A DNA stretch of 50,553 nt from positions 1-50,553 of the forward strand of contig DFYY01000020.1 in NCBI GenBank assembly GCA_002383485.1, given 5' to 3'. This document shows, piece after piece, positions 48,937-50,553 of this stretch; positions within the stretch are counted from its first letter, which is position 1, and every line of letters begins with the position of its first letter. This DNA comes from Bacteroidales bacterium UBA4070. Lineage in GTDB: Bacteria > Bacteroidota > Bacteroidia > Bacteroidales > VadinHA17. A program made the position numbers and the translations under genes. The notes below the pieces were generated by a model. It was not told the origin of the DNA. It searched no databases and saw nothing but the letters and a program-made list of their open reading frames with translations.

Positions 48937-50553
48937 CTACAATTCTATACGGCCTATTGCCTCCTCAATAAGCCTGTCTTCCGCCTCCTCCGGCATGGTG
49001 ACCACCAGCCCGGGGGTACGCTCCATCTCCCTGGTTATTGCAGCTACTGCCCCTCTGTTCCTGGCCCAGCTTCGCCTTGCGATGCCGTTATTGACATCCC
49101 AGAGCAGCATTGACCGGAGACGGCGGTCAGCCTCAGCCGAGCCGTCAAGCACCATGCCAAAGCCACCGTTGATCACCTCGCCCCAGCCAACACCACCTCC
49201 ATTGTGGATGGAAACCCATGTTGCACCACGGAATGAATCACCGATCACATTCTGCACTGCCATATCGGCGGTGAACTGCGAACCGTCATAGATATTGGAT
49301 GTCTCCCTGTAGGGAGAGTCTGTTCCGGACACATCATGATGATCCCGCCCGATCACAATGGGTCCGCTTATTATCCCTGCAGCAATGGCTTCGTTGAAAG
49401 CAGCAGCTATCTTCGTCCTGCCCGCCGCATCTGCATACAGGATCCGTGCCTGTGATCCCACTACCAGCCTGTTGCGGCCTGCCTCACGTATCCAGTGAAT
49501 ATTATCCGACATCTGCTGACGGATATCGTCAGGCGATTCCTTCATCAGCCTCTCGAGTGTGGCAGCAGCCAGGGCATCACTCTTCTCAAGGTCTGCCGGA
49601 TCACCAGAGCAGCATACCCAGCGGAAGGGACCGAAACCATAGTCGAAAAAACCCGGTCCCATAATATCCTGTACATATGAAGGATAGCGGAACCCGCCCC
49701 TGCCGTCTCCGATATCGGCGCCGGCACGCGACGACTCCAGAAGGAAAGCGTTGCCGTAATCAAAGAAATAGGTTCCGTGTGCAGTATGCCTGTTGATGGC
49801 CTCCACCTGGCGGCGCAGAGATGCCTGCACAAGCTTGCGGAATTTTTCGGGATCATCCGCCATAAGGGCGTTGGCCTCGTCAAAGCTTATTCCTGCAGGG
49901 TAGTAGCCCCCGGCCCATGGATTATGCAGCGATGTCTGGTCTGTGCCCAGGTCAGCCCACAGACCCTCATCCGCAAACTTCTCCCACAGCTCCACGATGT
50001 TTCCATGGTAGGCCAGTGAAACCGCCTCGCCTGCCCGGCATGCCCTGCGTACGCGGTCAGCCAGCATGGAGAGGTTGTCATGTACCTCATCTACCCAGCC
50101 CTGTGAGTGGCGCGTTCTGATTGCCTTCGGGTTCACCTCAGCGATGACCGAGACCACCCCTGCAATATTGCCAGCCTTGGGCTGTGCACCGGACATGCCG
50201 CCCAGTCCAGATGAAATGAACAGCCTGCTCTTCCTCTCCTCCCCTGCCACAGGTTTGACCCGCCGGGCAGCATTGAGAAGGGTTATTGTGGTGCCGTGGA
50301 CTATCCCCTGCGGACCGATATACATGTATGAACCGGCAGTCATCTGCCCGTACTGCGAGACACCCAGTGCATTGAACCTCTCCCAGTGATCCTGTGATGA
50401 ATAGTTCGGGATGACCATGCCGTTTGTGACAACAACGCGGGGTGCGTCCCGGTGAGAGGGGAAAAGTCCCAGCGGATGACCGGAATACATCACCAGTGTC
50501 TGATCGTCAGTCATCTCCGAGAGGTACCTCATGGTGAGCCTGTACTGTGCCCA
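48937..50553 (-). CDS. hutU: Urocanate hydratase (partial, N-terminus outside window)
   Basis: 538 residues are visible and the frame runs through the right edge (WAQYRLTMRYL...), so the true start is beyond 50553. Urocanase catalyses the second step of histidine breakdown, using bound NAD. Recognisable family segments are DQTLVMYSGHPLGLFPSH, the NAD-binding SGLGGMSGAQPKAG, TSLHNPWAGGYYP, MGPGFFDYGFGPFRWVC, GRDHHDVSGTDSPYRET and SIHNGGGVGWGEV. The family length is about 550-670 residues, depending on subgroup. No other hut gene is in view. Confidence 0.95.
   Translation of the reverse strand, partial: WAQYRLTMRYLSEMTDDQTLVMYSGHPLGLFPSHRDAPRVVVTNGMVIPNYSSQDHWERFNALGVSQYGQMTAGSYMYIGPQGIVHGTTITLLNAARRVKPVAGEERKSRLFISSGLGGMSGAQPKAGNIAGVVSVIAEVNPKAIRTRHSQGWVDEVHDNLSMLADRVRRACRAGEAVSLAYHGNIVELWEKFADEGLWADLGTDQTSLHNPWAGGYYPAGISFDEANALMADDPEKFRKLVQASLRRQVEAINRHTAHGTYFFDYGNAFLLESSRAGADIGDGRGGFRYPSYVQDIMGPGFFDYGFGPFRWVCCSGDPADLEKSDALAAATLERLMKESPDDIRQQMSDNIHWIREAGRNRLVVGSQARILYADAAGRTKIAAAFNEAIAAGIISGPIVIGRDHHDVSGTDSPYRETSNIYDGSQFTADMAVQNVIGDSFRGATWVSIHNGGGVGWGEVINGGFGMVLDGSAEADRRLRSMLLWDVNNGIARRSWARNRGAVAAITREMERTPGLVVTMPEEAEDRLIEEAIGRIEL

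Noticed and set aside
48728..49291. 187-residue plus-strand frame with a repeated GCGLPYTIPDGIQPS peptide
   Set aside because: It consists of the 48-bp repeat pair followed by antisense hutU sequence. The repeat period of 141 is a multiple of three by chance or by duplication, and there is no ribosome-binding site or family match.
1..50553. CRISPR arrays, restriction, toxin-antitoxin or other defence systems, prophage
   Set aside because: No regularly spaced repeats, Cas, methylase, nuclease, toxin or phage structural genes were found on either strand.

Overview
The window looks like a chromosome segment of a member of the Bacteroidota, probably near the Bacteroidales or Marinilabiliales. 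Evidence: type IX secretion genes (PorU, PorV, PorP/SprF, a GldJ-like lipoprotein), a 1931-residue adhesin with a CHU_C-type sorting domain, a SusC fragment, and the phylum's -7 promoter element TAnnTTTG upstream of about ten genes and the tRNA.

Layout. 1-20: 5' tip of a group II intron. 185-3104: thioredoxin, CCA-adding enzyme, secreted phosphodiesterase-fold protein. 3190-11392: surface module of giant adhesin, PorP/SprF protein and beta-helix lipoprotein. 11702-14116: tRNA-Val(TAC) followed by gene-poor DNA with inverted repeats, a 244-nt group II intron remnant sharing its 5' end with the window start, a truncated reading frame, one unknown gene and one possible 44-residue gene. 14117-19723: cold-shock protein with a small partner, a large glycosidase-fold lipoprotein, and a dipeptide epimerase/oxoamine synthase pair. 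19876-32277: the most unusual part. Intact genes (BlaI/BlaR1-like pair, GntR regulator, acyltransferase, glycosyltransferase, 5'-nucleotidase) alternate with genes that have lost their middles or been fused: mscS, a SusC/AGE-epimerase/MFS chimera, crtI joined to a cruF-like gene, a frameshifted secreted protein and a guaA ATP-PPase. 32348-40798: housekeeping and envelope genes (folC, phoH, mtaB, lipid-A-type acyltransferase, glycosyltransferase, phosphoesterase, murF). 40861-48618: GldJ, PorP/SprF, PorU, PorV, then ispF. 48619-48936: a 48-bp exact repeat pair. 48937-end: urocanate hydratase, cut by the window edge.

How the genes work together. The PorU/PorV/PorP/GldJ genes belong to the machinery that exports and attaches proteins such as the 1931-residue adhesin. 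The minus-strand operon 31594-25841 looks like a damaged carotenoid glycosyl-ester pathway (desaturase, hydratase, glycosyltransferase, acyltransferase). The SusC/epimerase/MFS remnant beside a FadR-type GntR gene resembles a decayed amino-sugar (possibly sialic acid) uptake locus. BlaI has two matching operators in its own promoter region.

No clearly new multi-gene system is visible. The best leads are the cluster of mostly in-frame deletions between 19.9 and 32.3 kb, which could be real decay or an assembly artefact, and the group II intron remnant.
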